NCBI GenBank assembly: GCA_048370855.1
Contig: DBGEOK010000109.1
Location: 43,421-107,420, forward strand
DNA from: Limiplasma sp048370855
Lineage (GTDB): Bacteria > Bacillota > Clostridia > Christensenellales > Aristaeellaceae
Direction of reading: 5' to 3'
Length of the DNA stretch: 64,000 nt
The stretch's first letter is position 1; the number at the start of each line of letters is the position of its first letter. Shown here piece by piece: positions 48,501 through 56,468 of the stretch. Below the pieces are notes generated by a model. That model ran no database searches, had not been told where the DNA came from, and was given only the letters and a program-made list of their open reading frames with translations. The translations under genes were made by a program, and so were the position numbers.

Positions 48501-50064
48501 CACGGCAGCCAGCGTGAGCTATACCACGCCCGCTATCCTCACCTACAATCAGGATTACTATTTCAAAGTCCGCGCGCTGATGAACGCCGGCGGCGTAACC
48601 ATCTACGGCGACTATGGAAATACGGTGGCGGGAAAGACCTACCTGGCCGCGCCTGCATCGGTTACGGCGAACAGCGTGGGAAGCGGACAGGTGAAGGTAC
48701 TCTGGAGCCAGGTTCCGGAAGCATACGGCTACCATATCTATGTGTCCACGAATCCGACCTCCAACTACCGGCTGGCGCTGACCACCGACGCGGGCAAGAA
48801 GGCCGGCGTCGTGTCGGGCTTGCGCGTCGGCGAGCAATATTACTTTAAGGTTGCGGCCTACCGGACGGTTTCCGGCAAGCAAATTGACGGCGAATGGTCG
48901 GCTGTGGCGAGCGCGATGAACAAGCCTTCCTCACCCGCGAACCTGAAGGCGACCGTCATGGGCTACCGCTCCATCAAGCTGACATGGAACGGAGTTGGCG
49001 GGGCCAGCTACCGGATTTACCGGGCTCCCGCCGGAACGGACGCATATGTGCGGATAGAGGACCAGGTTACCTCGACCTCGTTTACATTGGACGGCCAGGA
49101 AACGGGCGTTCTGTACCAGTACTGCGTTACCGCCTATACGACCAGCTCTACCGGCGGCATCGTTGAAAGCTCCGCCTCAAACAGCGTGACAGCCAAGGCG
49201 GCCCTCCTCGCGCCTGCGACGATTAGCGTCGATTACATGGCGTCGAGCGATCAGTTTAAGATTACCTGGGGCAAGGTGGCCAACGCGTCGGGATATATGG
49301 TGCAGCGCAGCAGCTCGCCGACAAGCGGGTTTACAACCATCGCGTCCTTGGAAAGCGCCGATTCCGTGGTCTACTTTGACGCCGCCGCCGGCATCGAGCG
49401 CGGCAGCAAGGCGTATTACAGGGTGCTGGGGTACTACCGCAATCCCGAAACGCTGGCGATGCATGGCGGTTATGCCAGCAAGGTCGTATCCGACGTCCGG
49501 TCGCTGGCCGTTCCTACCGGCCTGTCGGTCGCGGCGCTGTCCGCTACCAGCGTTCGCCTGTCGTGGACGATGGTTTCCGACGCGAACGGATACTACATCC
49601 TTCGCAGCGACGCCGCGGGCGGCCCCTACAAGATTATCGGTAAGGTTGGCCGGGCGGGCGGATTTACCCATAATGGCGTGACGCCCGGGAAAAGCAACTA
49701 TTACAAGATTTTTGCTTACCGGATGGTCAATGGCGAGGTGGTCAAGAGCGATTACAGCGGATACACGTCCATCACGCTGAGAGGGCTTACAACGCCCCAA
49801 AACGTGACGGCGGCCCCTCTTTCCAGCACGTCTGTGCGGCTGTCCTGGATGATGAATCCTGAAGCGCATGGGTACTATATTCTGCGGAGCGATACCGCGA
49901 ACGGCGCCTACAAAATCGTGGGCAAGGTCGGCAGGGCCGGCGGGTTTACCCATAACGGCCTGACCACCGGAAAGACGTATTATTACAAGATTTTTGCGTA
50001 TCAAATGGTGAACGGGCAGGTGGTTAAAAGCGACATGAGCAGCTTTGCCGCCATTCGCTGCTGA
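45592..50064 (+). CDS. Secreted fibronectin type III repeat protein with mucin-like linker
   Basis: A 1490-residue secreted protein. A signal peptide (1-25) is followed by a Pro/Thr/Glu/Ala-rich repeat linker (about 28-145; PTEEATAAPTEEP type), then about 14 Fn3 domains to the end. Each starts near a (V/A/T)PTNL-like strand and has the W...Y..Y.V/I pattern (for example SVRLSWDGVADATRYVVQR). The last two are nearly the same (GYYILRSD, GKVGRAGGFTHNG, KIFAY), a recent duplication. No LPXTG motif, S-layer or wall-binding domain is seen, so anchoring is unknown. GGAG is 7 bases before the ATG. It follows Wzt by 75 bases. Possibly an adhesin or surface spacer. Confidence 0.85.
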   Translation: MMKKLACWLMVMVLLSVGLPVSMLAEEETPTTAMETEQTMPTAAAPTEEATAIPTEEATAVPTEASTAAPTEETPTEAPTAAPTEEPTAGPTEAATAAPTEEPTPGPTEEATDEPTGEPEATPSAEPSAKPGESVQPSGTPAASPSMKPNGIDGEDAVIISRMLVAPTNVSAQVASYKSVRLSWDGVADATRYVVQRGDAYAGPYTEIASPTNTAYTDAANITCGQTYFYRIKALDNSGNQSSFSSIVAVTVIPVVPTLQSAVPVSATAIKLIWSKGDGASGYYVYRSLSGAGNFERIATISNGSTLSYADTGLVTGSAYSYRIQSYRLNSANVPIVSDYSNIMTAVPVPTAPKNLRISGFTYNSLTMTWSAVTGATAYIVMRSDSPNGVFLNVAEQSDTTYTDGSLQSGLTYYYKVAAVVNGVQSPFSEEVSAFARPVAPTGLTAVSKSDTTIKLTWNTSMTSGYSGYIIEMAEGGSSAFTEVKSVAGVDIATTDVSGLTTGQPYLFRIRGYTTVSGGRVVGAASAQVGSIPKPRIPTGFTVSVNGYTSIALEWNAVNMASGYEVYRGTSANTATFRKIETVADNGGGSYRFVDTGLTCGTRYYYRVISYTVNSSGTKVYSSYTSVLSTAPIPSAPSDASVRTSTNSTATLGWTAVPGASGYEIIMATAAAGPYSLKASVSGGAATGAVVSGLSTGVTVYLKIRAYRMVGTSKVLGQLSKTLTVTPLPGAVSLTGKSLLLTTVQLQWPSVSGATGYLIYSSTSESGTYSQVMNVTGATTCKLTVTPGRPMYFKARAYCTVGSVQRYGAYSNTVSVTALPATTSITSVAPLSEDRMKVQWRQTADIKNKQGGFYLYRGETKNVNSMVKIAELSRTDILEYVDTGLELGKVYFYAVRSFVMTDYGIVFGNYSAIASGYTRPGVPTGLTIAQNNASSLTLEWTGVSGAINGYEIYYATAANGPYKKLGESRSTAASVSYTTPAILTYNQDYYFKVRALMNAGGVTIYGDYGNTVAGKTYLAAPASVTANSVGSGQVKVLWSQVPEAYGYHIYVSTNPTSNYRLALTTDAGKKAGVVSGLRVGEQYYFKVAAYRTVSGKQIDGEWSAVASAMNKPSSPANLKATVMGYRSIKLTWNGVGGASYRIYRAPAGTDAYVRIEDQVTSTSFTLDGQETGVLYQYCVTAYTTSSTGGIVESSASNSVTAKAALLAPATISVDYMASSDQFKITWGKVANASGYMVQRSSSPTSGFTTIASLESADSVVYFDAAAGIERGSKAYYRVLGYYRNPETLAMHGGYASKVVSDVRSLAVPTGLSVAALSATSVRLSWTMVSDANGYYILRSDAAGGPYKIIGKVGRAGGFTHNGVTPGKSNYYKIFAYRMVNGEVVKSDYSGYTSITLRGLTTPQNVTAAPLSSTSVRLSWMMNPEAHGYYILRSDTANGAYKIVGKVGRAGGFTHNGLTTGKTYYYKIFAYQMVNGQVVKSDMSSFAAIRC
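45690..46030 (+). repeat. Imperfect tandem repeats coding the PTEEP-type linker
   Basis: About 340 bases of related short units, mostly multiples of 12 bases (GCGCCGACAGAGGAG-like), inside the Fn3 protein gene. A similar Pro/Thr-repeat tract lies in the caspase-like gene at about 35125-35455. Such tracts are prone to copy-number change. Confidence 0.6.
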
Positions 50065-50154
50065 AGGATTGGGCTTGGAGGCGTAGGGGAACCCGTGTGG
50101 CTGAGCAAACGCCCGCTTGAAGATTGTATGTCCGCAGACAGCCGTGTAGGCTTT

Positions 50155-50189
50155 GGGCCGTTAACGACAGAGGTCAACGGCCCTTTTTT
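50155..50189 (+). terminator. Terminator of the Fn3 protein gene
   Basis: Stem GGGCCGTT (50155-50162) with AACGGCCC (50176-50183), followed by TTTTTT. Confidence 0.85.
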
Positions 50190-50400
50190 CCTGCTCCGGC
50201 CAAAGGCCGCCGGAGAAAACGGCGGAACGGAGGGGCCGATTCTGAATCGCTGGCTCGATTTGCCGCGATGGAGCGGCTCCCGCGTCCGTCCCAAAGAAAA
50301 GCGCTGCCGGGGCGGATTTTCCGCGGCGTTGCCGCCGGTCCGTTTTTCCGCGCGCGACGAAGGCGACTCGGCTTCCCCCGCGCGAAACGGCGAGAAGGGC

Positions 50401-50429
50401 TTGACGCGCATTCGCTTTGCTGCTACCAT
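50401..50429 (+). promoter_or_regulatory. Candidate promoter of the MATE gene
   Basis: TTGACG (50401-50406), 17-base spacer, TACCAT (50424-50429). Confidence 0.55.
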
Positions 50430-50484
50430 AGAAAAGTTGGCTGACCGTTTGGGAAATCCGTGTTGAATACAGAAGGGGAGCAGT

Positions 50485-51852
50485 ATGGAGCAGCAAGAAC
50501 GATCCAAAATGCTTGGAACCATGGAGATGGGCAGGCTGGTAACAAAGGTTTCGGTGCCGATTATGGTAAGCATGCTGGTGCAGGCGTTGTATAACGTCGT
50601 GGACGGCATCTTTGTGGCGCGGTACAGCGCCGACGCGCTGACGGCGGTATCGCTTGCCTTCCCGGTCCAGATGCTGATGATCGCCGTGGCGACGGGCCTT
50701 GGCGTCGGCATTAACAGCCTGATCAGCCGGAAGCTGGGGGAGAAGCGGCCGGAGGAGGCGCGCGACGCGGCGAAGCACGGCGTTTTGCTCGAGCTGGGCG
50801 GTTACGTTCTTTTCCTGCTTTTCGGCTTGTTTGCGGCCCGTGGATTTTTTGTTCTGTTCACGCCGGACGCTGCGCTTCAGCAAATGGCGGGCCAATACCT
50901 GACCATTGTATGCGTTTTCAGCTTCGGCCTGTTCTTGTCCATTTCCTTTGAGCGCATGATGCAGGCGACGGGCAATACCCTGCTTTCCATGACGACGCAG
51001 CTTACGGGCGCCATTATCAACATTGTGCTGGACCCCATCCTGATCTTTGGCCTCCTGGGCATGCCGCGCATGGGCGTAGCCGGCGCGGCGGTCGCCACCG
51101 TCATCGGCCAGATCTGCGGCATGGCGCTCGGCTTTGCGCTTAACCAGGTTAAAAATAAGGAGCTTACGCTTCGCTGGAAGGGCTTCCGGGCTGATCGGTC
51201 TATCTTCAGGGGCATTCTCGCGGTGGGCTTTCCCAGCATCATCATGCAATCCATTTCCTCGGTGATGAATGTGCTGATGAACCTGATCCTGATGGCTTAC
51301 GGCAACACTGCGGTGAGCGTGCTGGGCGTGTATTTCAAATTGCAGTCCTTCGTATTTATGCCGGTATTCGGGCTGAGCAACGGACTGGTGGCCATTGTGG
51401 GCTACAACTTCGGCGCGCGCCTGCGCCAGCGGGTTTACGACGCGGTTAAGGTGGCGCTTAGGCTTGCGATCGTGATTATGGCGGTGGGAACCGCGGCTTT
51501 TCTGCTGATTCCGGAGACGCTGCTGGGACTTTTTGAGGCGGAGGGCGCGAGCGATTTGACGGCGATCGGGACCGTGGCGCTGCGCATTATCAGCAGCCAT
51601 TTCGTTCTGGCCGCCGTCGGCATTACGCTGAGCACCATATTCCAGGCGATTGGCAAGGGCTTTTACAGCCTGCTGATGAGCCTGTGCCGTCAGCTCATCG
51701 TGCTCCTGCCCGCGGCATGGGCGCTTAGCGCGCTGGGCGGGCTGAACGCGGTATGGTGGTGTTTTCCGATTGCCGAGATCATCTCGCTCGCGCTGTGCCT
51801 GGTCCTGTACCGCCGGGTGGACGAGCGGATGCTGAGGCCGCTTGGGGAGTAA
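50485..51852 (+). CDS. MATE family efflux transporter
   Basis: A 455-residue membrane protein with 12 helices in two six-helix halves. It begins LVTKVSVPIMVSMLVQALYNVVDGIFVARY, has the LGVGINSLISRKLG motif of the NorM/DinF group and a matching second half (FGLSNGLVAIVGYNFGAR). MATE proteins export drugs and toxic cations using a Na+ or H+ gradient. AAGGGGAG is close to the ATG. It stands alone and is convergent with rnj across a bidirectional hairpin. Substrate unknown. Confidence 0.92.
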   Translation: MEQQERSKMLGTMEMGRLVTKVSVPIMVSMLVQALYNVVDGIFVARYSADALTAVSLAFPVQMLMIAVATGLGVGINSLISRKLGEKRPEEARDAAKHGVLLELGGYVLFLLFGLFAARGFFVLFTPDAALQQMAGQYLTIVCVFSFGLFLSISFERMMQATGNTLLSMTTQLTGAIINIVLDPILIFGLLGMPRMGVAGAAVATVIGQICGMALGFALNQVKNKELTLRWKGFRADRSIFRGILAVGFPSIIMQSISSVMNVLMNLILMAYGNTAVSVLGVYFKLQSFVFMPVFGLSNGLVAIVGYNFGARLRQRVYDAVKVALRLAIVIMAVGTAAFLLIPETLLGLFEAEGASDLTAIGTVALRIISSHFVLAAVGITLSTIFQAIGKGFYSLLMSLCRQLIVLLPAAWALSALGGLNAVWWCFPIAEIISLALCLVLYRRVDERMLRPLGE

Positions 51853-51876
51853 GGCGCGGAGGCAGGCGGGACGAAA

Positions 51877-51913
51877 GCAAAGCCGGGCGGCGTTTTTGGC
51901 CGCCCGGCTTTGC
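51877..51913. terminator. Shared hairpin between MATE gene and rnj
   Basis: Perfect 15-base-pair stem (51877-51891 with 51899-51913) between two convergent genes. It lacks a strong T-run on either side but could end transcription both ways. Confidence 0.55.
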
Positions 51914-51940
51914 TGTAGCCGTCTTCAGCACGACGTTTTG

Positions 51941-53605
51941 TCAAATTTCCATAATGATCGGCAGGATCATGGGGTTGCGCTTAATTTTATCGAAGATATA
52001 GCGATGCAGCTCGTCCTTGATGCGGTTTTTCATGGCCTGCCATTCGCTGCCGTCGATGCGCCCGTAGCTCATGATAATATTGCGCGCCAGTTCACGGCTG
52101 GATTCGATGATATCCTCGTTATCGCGCACGTAGACGAAGCCGCGGCTGATGATATCCGGACCGGAAACCAGCGTGCCGTTATCGCGGTCAATGGCCATCA
52201 CCACGATAATCAGGCCGTCCTGGCTTAAATGCTTGCGGTCGCGCAGCACGACGTTGCCCACGTCGCCGATGCCCAGGCCGTCCACCAGCACCCCGCCGGT
52301 AGGCACCTCGCCGGTGATGGCGAGGCTGTCGCGGCTCATTTCAATCACCTGGCCGATTTCGGGAATGATGATGTTTTCGCTGGGCGTTCCCAGGCTCTCC
52401 GCAAGCTCCGCGTGCTGCCAAAGCTTGGCGTATTCGCCGTGGATAGGGATAAAGTACTGTCCCTTGCAGAGCGCGTGTAAAAGCTTGATTTCCTCCTGGC
52501 AGGCGTGACCGGAGACGTGCACCTCTCCCAACTGGCCGTACATGACGTTTGCGCCGCAGCGGTAAAGCTGATTGATGACGCGCGCCACAGGCTTTTCATT
52601 GCCGGGAATGGGGTGGGCGGAGATGATGACCATGTCCGTCGGGCGGATTTGGAGCTTGCGGTGCTCGCTGTATGCCATGCGCGTCAGGCCCGCCATGGCC
52701 TCGCCCTGGCTGCCTGTGGTGACGACCAGGATTTCTTCGTCCGGATAGCTGTCAATATCGTCCACGTCGATGATGTTTTCCTCAGGGATGGTCAGCTCGC
52801 CGATGGACATGGCCACGCGCGTGACGTTGACCATACTGCGGCCCACAAAGCACACCTTGCGGCCGAACATCGCGGCCGAGTCCACCACCATCTGCACGCG
52901 GTGGATGTTGGAGGCGAACATTGCGACGATAACGCGCCCCTTGGCCTGCTGAAACATATCGATGAACGTTTGCCCGATTTTGGTTTCGCTCATGGTATGG
53001 CCCTTGCGCTCGATGTTGGTGGATTCGCAGAGGAAGGCCAGCACGCCCTTGCTTCCCAGGGCGGCGAAGCTCGCGAGGTCGGCCACCTCGCCGTCGATAG
53101 GCGTGAAGTCGATCTTGAAATCGCCGCTGAAGACAATGGTGCCGGCGGGGCAGGTGATCGCCAGCGCGCACGCCCCCGCGATAGAGTGGTTCACGTGGAT
53201 AAACTTGATCTGGAAGCAACCCAGCGTGATTTCAGCGCCCGGCTTGACCACGTTGAGGGGAATGCCGGCGATGCGGTGCTCCTTGAGCTTCAGGTCCACC
53301 AGCGCGAGGGTCAGCTTGGTGCCGTACAGAGGCATGGGGACCTGCCGAAGCACGTAGGGCGTCGCGCCGATATGATCCTCATGGCCGTGGGTGAGCAGCA
53401 TGCCGCGGATCCGGTCCTTGTTTTTAATGAGGTAGGTGACGTCCGGGATGACCAGGTCTACGCCCAGCATATCCTCCTTGGGGAAGATGGAGCCGCAGTC
53501 CACGACAAGCATATCCTCCCCGTACTCCACGACGGTAATGTTTTTGCCGAATTCATCCACGCCGCCAAGCGGGATGATGCGGATCTTCTGTTCAATTTCT
53601 GCCAT
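51941..53605 (-). CDS. rnj: Ribonuclease J
   Basis: A 554-residue metallo-beta-lactamase/beta-CASP nuclease. The metal-binding motif is H73-x-H75-x-D77-H78 in LTHGHEDHIG. Beta-CASP landmarks include FSGDFKIDFTP, CESTNIERKGHTMSE, VTTGSQGEAM, ISAHPIPGNE and VSGHACQEE. RNase J degrades and matures RNA by 5'-exonuclease and endonuclease action and is central to mRNA turnover in Firmicutes. AGGAGG is 6 bases before the ATG. It has a candidate -10 about 230 bases upstream, giving a long leader. Confidence 0.96.
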   Translation of the reverse strand: MAEIEQKIRIIPLGGVDEFGKNITVVEYGEDMLVVDCGSIFPKEDMLGVDLVIPDVTYLIKNKDRIRGMLLTHGHEDHIGATPYVLRQVPMPLYGTKLTLALVDLKLKEHRIAGIPLNVVKPGAEITLGCFQIKFIHVNHSIAGACALAITCPAGTIVFSGDFKIDFTPIDGEVADLASFAALGSKGVLAFLCESTNIERKGHTMSETKIGQTFIDMFQQAKGRVIVAMFASNIHRVQMVVDSAAMFGRKVCFVGRSMVNVTRVAMSIGELTIPEENIIDVDDIDSYPDEEILVVTTGSQGEAMAGLTRMAYSEHRKLQIRPTDMVIISAHPIPGNEKPVARVINQLYRCGANVMYGQLGEVHVSGHACQEEIKLLHALCKGQYFIPIHGEYAKLWQHAELAESLGTPSENIIIPEIGQVIEMSRDSLAITGEVPTGGVLVDGLGIGDVGNVVLRDRKHLSQDGLIIVVMAIDRDNGTLVSGPDIISRGFVYVRDNEDIIESSRELARNIIMSYGRIDGSEWQAMKNRIKDELHRYIFDKIKRNPMILPIIMEI

Positions 53606-53836
53606 TGTGGCCTCCTTTTGCGCACAGGGCGCATGTTTTCCATTAATGATGCCGGGTAACTATCAATAGGCCGGTACGCAAGACTGCCGTTACCGCGCCT
53701 TTTGTGCCGAGGCGTAAGGTCTAAAAGACACACAGAAAAACATCTCGGGCAACGCCGTTGTCGCTCGACAAGCTGCGGAACAAAAGGAGTATGTTTTTCC
53801 GACCGTCAAAGCCTACGATCCCGTATAACGGTAAAT

Positions 53837-53842
53837 AGTATA
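53837..53842 (-). promoter_or_regulatory. Candidate -10 of rnj
   Basis: TATACT on the minus strand. The -35 region is weak. If used, the rnj leader is about 225 bases. Confidence 0.4.
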
Positions 53843-54032
53843 CCACGTTTTAAGGAATTTGAACAGAGATATGGCAGAGGATTTCTTCACAGAGTTTGCG
53901 ATGGGGTTTTGGGCAGGTTGGCCGAGGCTCGCGGAGGGCGCGCAAGGCGGGGCCGCGGCGCTCAGGACGAAAGACGGCGGGGCCTTTGCGCCAGCACCCC
54001 GGCAAGGCTTTACCATGCTCGTGCCGCGTTTG

Positions 54033-54212
54033 AGGCCCTCAAAAAGGGAGTCCAAAGGGCGGAGCCCGCAGGCCGTCGAAAAAGCCCGCCGACAGGCGAG
54101 CTTTTCCGACGAGGACTGGAGTTTCGGCTAGAGCCGAAACTGCCCACCGCTGGCGAAGCCAGGCGATACGAGATTTCATTGGGAGAGGCGACAGCCCCTC
54201 CCAACCACCCCT
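54033..54212. repeat. Hairpin cluster C (string of stem-loops)
   Basis: Consecutive stems: CCCT-AGGG (about 54036-54048), GGGC-gga-GCCC (54057-54067), a 16-base stem with two mismatches (about 54075-54110) containing the reverse complement of GGAAAAGCTCGCC found in cluster B, GTTTCGGC (54121-54128 with 54133-54140), CTGGC-gaa-GCCAG (about 54150-54162), and TTGGGAG (54179-54185 with 54198-54204) like the last stem of cluster A. Confidence 0.65.
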
Positions 54213-54264
54213 CAATAGGTTTGTGAACGTCTCTTCGCGTTGAAGCCCCGAACCCTAAGGCCGT

Positions 54265-55569
54265 CTATTTTGTCTGCGCGGCCTCCAGGGAACGGATGTG
54301 ACGGTCCCGCCGGAAGACGAGGCAGGTCAGCACGCCCGCCGCGGCCGCGAACAGAAACATCAACGCGGCGCCGGCTCCCTTCTGCGTGCCCAGCAGGCGG
54401 GCAAAAAGCGCGGTTTCCGGCATCGAGGCCATCAGGGGTTCCAAAACCCTGTCGATCATCGCCCCGCCCAGCAGGTTGCCCAGGGGGATGGTGAAGAACT
54501 GAAGCGTGTTGCGCGCCGAATAGACGCGGCCTTGCATCTCCAGGGGAATATAGCTGCGAAAGAGGGCGTCCATGTTGGCGTTCATGACGGGGATGGAGAG
54601 CCAGCCGAGCACCGCGCCCAGGCACCATACGGGCGCGCTTCGCCCCAGCGCCAGCAGCAGGTTTTCCGTGCTCATGGAGAAGAGCAGCGCGTTTTGAATC
54701 GTCCTTACGCGGCTTTTGGGAGCGGGCCGGAGCGATGCCAGGACGCCGCCCGCAAGCATCGCCAGGCCCGCGAAGGAATTGACAAGCCCCAGCACGGCGT
54801 CCCCTCCGTTGGGGCGGGACAAAAGCATGGCGGGCAGAGCGGCGTTGTATACGGACGCCGTGAGGTTGATTGTCGCCAGGAAGAGAATGAGGTCAAGGAT
54901 GCCGCGGTTGCGCCTCAAGTATCTCAGGCCGCTCCGCGCGGCGGCGAGCAGCGGTTCCCGCTCGGTCTCCCCGGCAGGGGCGGAGGGCAGGCGGATAAAG
55001 CCGCTCAAGGCCGCCAACGCGACCGCGCAGGTCAGCAGGTCGAACCAGATGACCGTGGTAAGGCCCCCAAACGCCAGCATCGCGGACGCAAGCGCGGGCG
55101 TCAGAACGGTCGTCAGCGCGTTGGATAAAGACTGAAGTCCGCCTACGCGCTGATAGTGGCCGCGCGGCGTAAGCAAGCTGACCGCAACGCCCGACGCGGG
55201 CTGCTGGAACGTGTTCATCAGTCCGTTCAGGGCGTTGAGGACATAAAGGTGCCTAAGCACCAGCAAGCCCGCCTTGTAAAGCCAAAGCACGGCGAGAGTG
55301 GTCATCGCGGCGAAAAAATCACAGACGAGCATGACGCGCTTCTTGTTCCAGCGGTCGCTGAGCGCGCCGGCAAAAACGCTCATGAGCACATAGGGCGCAT
55401 AGGAACAAATGCTCAGTAGAGCGGTGGATAACGCCGAGCCCGTTTGTTGATAGGACCAGATCACCAAGGCGTAGCCGGTCATGGCGCTGCCGAGCGCGGA
55501 AAGGGATTGGGTGGACCAAAGCAAATAAAAGGGCCCAAGCGCCCCCGTCGTATTCTGTTTTTGTTTCAT
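54265..55569 (-). CDS. MFS transporter (efflux type)
   Basis: A 434-residue membrane protein with about 12 helices. Motif A between helices 2 and 3 is seen as GALSDRWNKKRVMLVCDFF. The pattern fits the MFS_3 / enterobactin-exporter-like group in Firmicutes, often linked to macrolide or peptide efflux. GGAG lies about 9 bases before the ATG. It stands alone on the minus strand. Substrate unknown. A 10-base stem (GGCTCCGCGC) lies upstream, near 55647-55690. Confidence 0.88.
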   Translation of the reverse strand: MKQKQNTTGALGPFYLLWSTQSLSALGSAMTGYALVIWSYQQTGSALSTALLSICSYAPYVLMSVFAGALSDRWNKKRVMLVCDFFAAMTTLAVLWLYKAGLLVLRHLYVLNALNGLMNTFQQPASGVAVSLLTPRGHYQRVGGLQSLSNALTTVLTPALASAMLAFGGLTTVIWFDLLTCAVALAALSGFIRLPSAPAGETEREPLLAAARSGLRYLRRNRGILDLILFLATINLTASVYNAALPAMLLSRPNGGDAVLGLVNSFAGLAMLAGGVLASLRPAPKSRVRTIQNALLFSMSTENLLLALGRSAPVWCLGAVLGWLSIPVMNANMDALFRSYIPLEMQGRVYSARNTLQFFTIPLGNLLGGAMIDRVLEPLMASMPETALFARLLGTQKGAGAALMFLFAAAAGVLTCLVFRRDRHIRSLEAAQTK

Positions 55570-55766
55570 GGAACCTTGCTCCTTTGTCTGTCAGCTATTT
55601 CCTGGCCGAAAGATGCAAGGTCCGCCGGACGATGGGAAAGAAGGTTTCAGGGCTCCGCGCGGTTCGTCCGGGATCAGACCTTGCGCGGAGCCTTGTCAAT
55701 TACGAGCCGCATGGCGTCTTCGCCGCCTTTCTGTCTCGAGCCTGTAAAAAAGCGCGGGCGGAGGGC

Positions 55767-56213
55767 TTATTCCTCCGCTCCGCCGCAGCCGATATCGCTG
55801 AGCTTGGGCTTTTCCGGATAAACAGCCACTATTTTGGGGGTCCATTCCGGCTTGTTGGCGATGCGCTTTTCGTTGAGCCATAGCGCCAGCACGCAGCAGG
55901 AAAGCCCGATCAGGCTGCCGGCCAGCGCCCAGGCCTCCGCGCCGCCGGAAAGCGCGTAGCCCAACAGCAGCCCAAGCAGCAGGCCGCCAAGCGGCATCGC
56001 GTAGGCCAGCGCGGTGGCGCGCAGGAAGCGCCCGTCGGGAAGCTCGACGCGCACCCATTCTCCGATTTTGCAATCCGCCTTGAGCTCGATACGACCGGAC
56101 TGGCTTTTTCCGCCGCAAGCGCCGCATTTTTCACAGGCGTCGGGCCTGGCGTACACGACCGTGACCATGCCCGTTTTTTGGTTATATGCGCTTACCCGAC
56201 CAAATTTCGTCAT
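55767..56213 (-). CDS. RseC/MucC-family (SoxR-reducing system) membrane protein
   Basis: A 148-residue protein. A Cys cluster C-x2-C-x2-C (DACEKCGACGG) lies in an N-terminal beta domain, followed by two membrane helices (about 68-85 and 92-112) and a cytoplasmic tail. This matches the RseC/RsxC-associated family, linked in proteobacteria to control of sigma-E and to reduction of SoxR, and in anaerobes often to Rnf complexes. No rnf or sigma genes are adjacent. GAGAGGCGG precedes the ATG. It is divergent from rpoB. Function in Firmicutes is not settled. Confidence 0.82.
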   Translation of the reverse strand: MTKFGRVSAYNQKTGMVTVVYARPDACEKCGACGGKSQSGRIELKADCKIGEWVRVELPDGRFLRATALAYAMPLGGLLLGLLLGYALSGGAEAWALAGSLIGLSCCVLALWLNEKRIANKPEWTPKIVAVYPEKPKLSDIGCGGAEE

Positions 56214-56274
56214 GCCAAGGACCGCCTCTCAAGCTCCCGCGTAAAGAAAATACGGCGAATTTTGCCCATGTGTA

Positions 56275-56303
56275 TTGACACATAGGCATTCAAGCGCTAT
56301 AAT
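56275..56303 (+). promoter_or_regulatory. Strong promoter of rpoBC
   Basis: Consensus TTGACA (56275-56280), 17-base spacer, consensus TATAAT (56298-56303). The leader is about 160 bases and holds a GCAACA / TGTTGC hairpin near 56382-56404. Confidence 0.85.
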
Positions 56304-56468
56304 TTAAACTTGCATCAGTATCGTTACTGTGCGAAGCCGCGCCTGTCCGTTGATAGGTATTGTACATGCCCTTCGGCAAAAATGCAACAAGAAATTTTTG
56401 TTGCGTTTGAGGGAGCCGCGGCCTGCGCTATTGGATACGCTGCGAGAACATAAGGGGTGATGGCTTTT

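Larger units (their letters stand above)
50065..50484. other. Intergenic region between Fn3 gene and MATE gene
   Basis: 420 bases holding the terminator above and the MATE promoter. No gene is seen in the rest. Confidence 0.55.
53606..54264. other. Intergenic region between rnj and MFS gene
   Basis: 659 bases: the rnj leader and promoter on one side and hairpin cluster C on the other. No gene is seen. Open frames here have no ribosome binding site and run through the hairpins. Confidence 0.55.

Noticed and set aside
52505..53659. A 384-codon plus-strand frame opposite rnj
   Set aside because: Shadow of RNase J; His/Asp-rich low-complexity translation.
53813..54055. An 80-codon minus-strand frame between rnj and the MFS gene
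   Set aside because: No ribosome binding site, no recognised domain, and it overlaps the rnj promoter region and hairpin cluster C.
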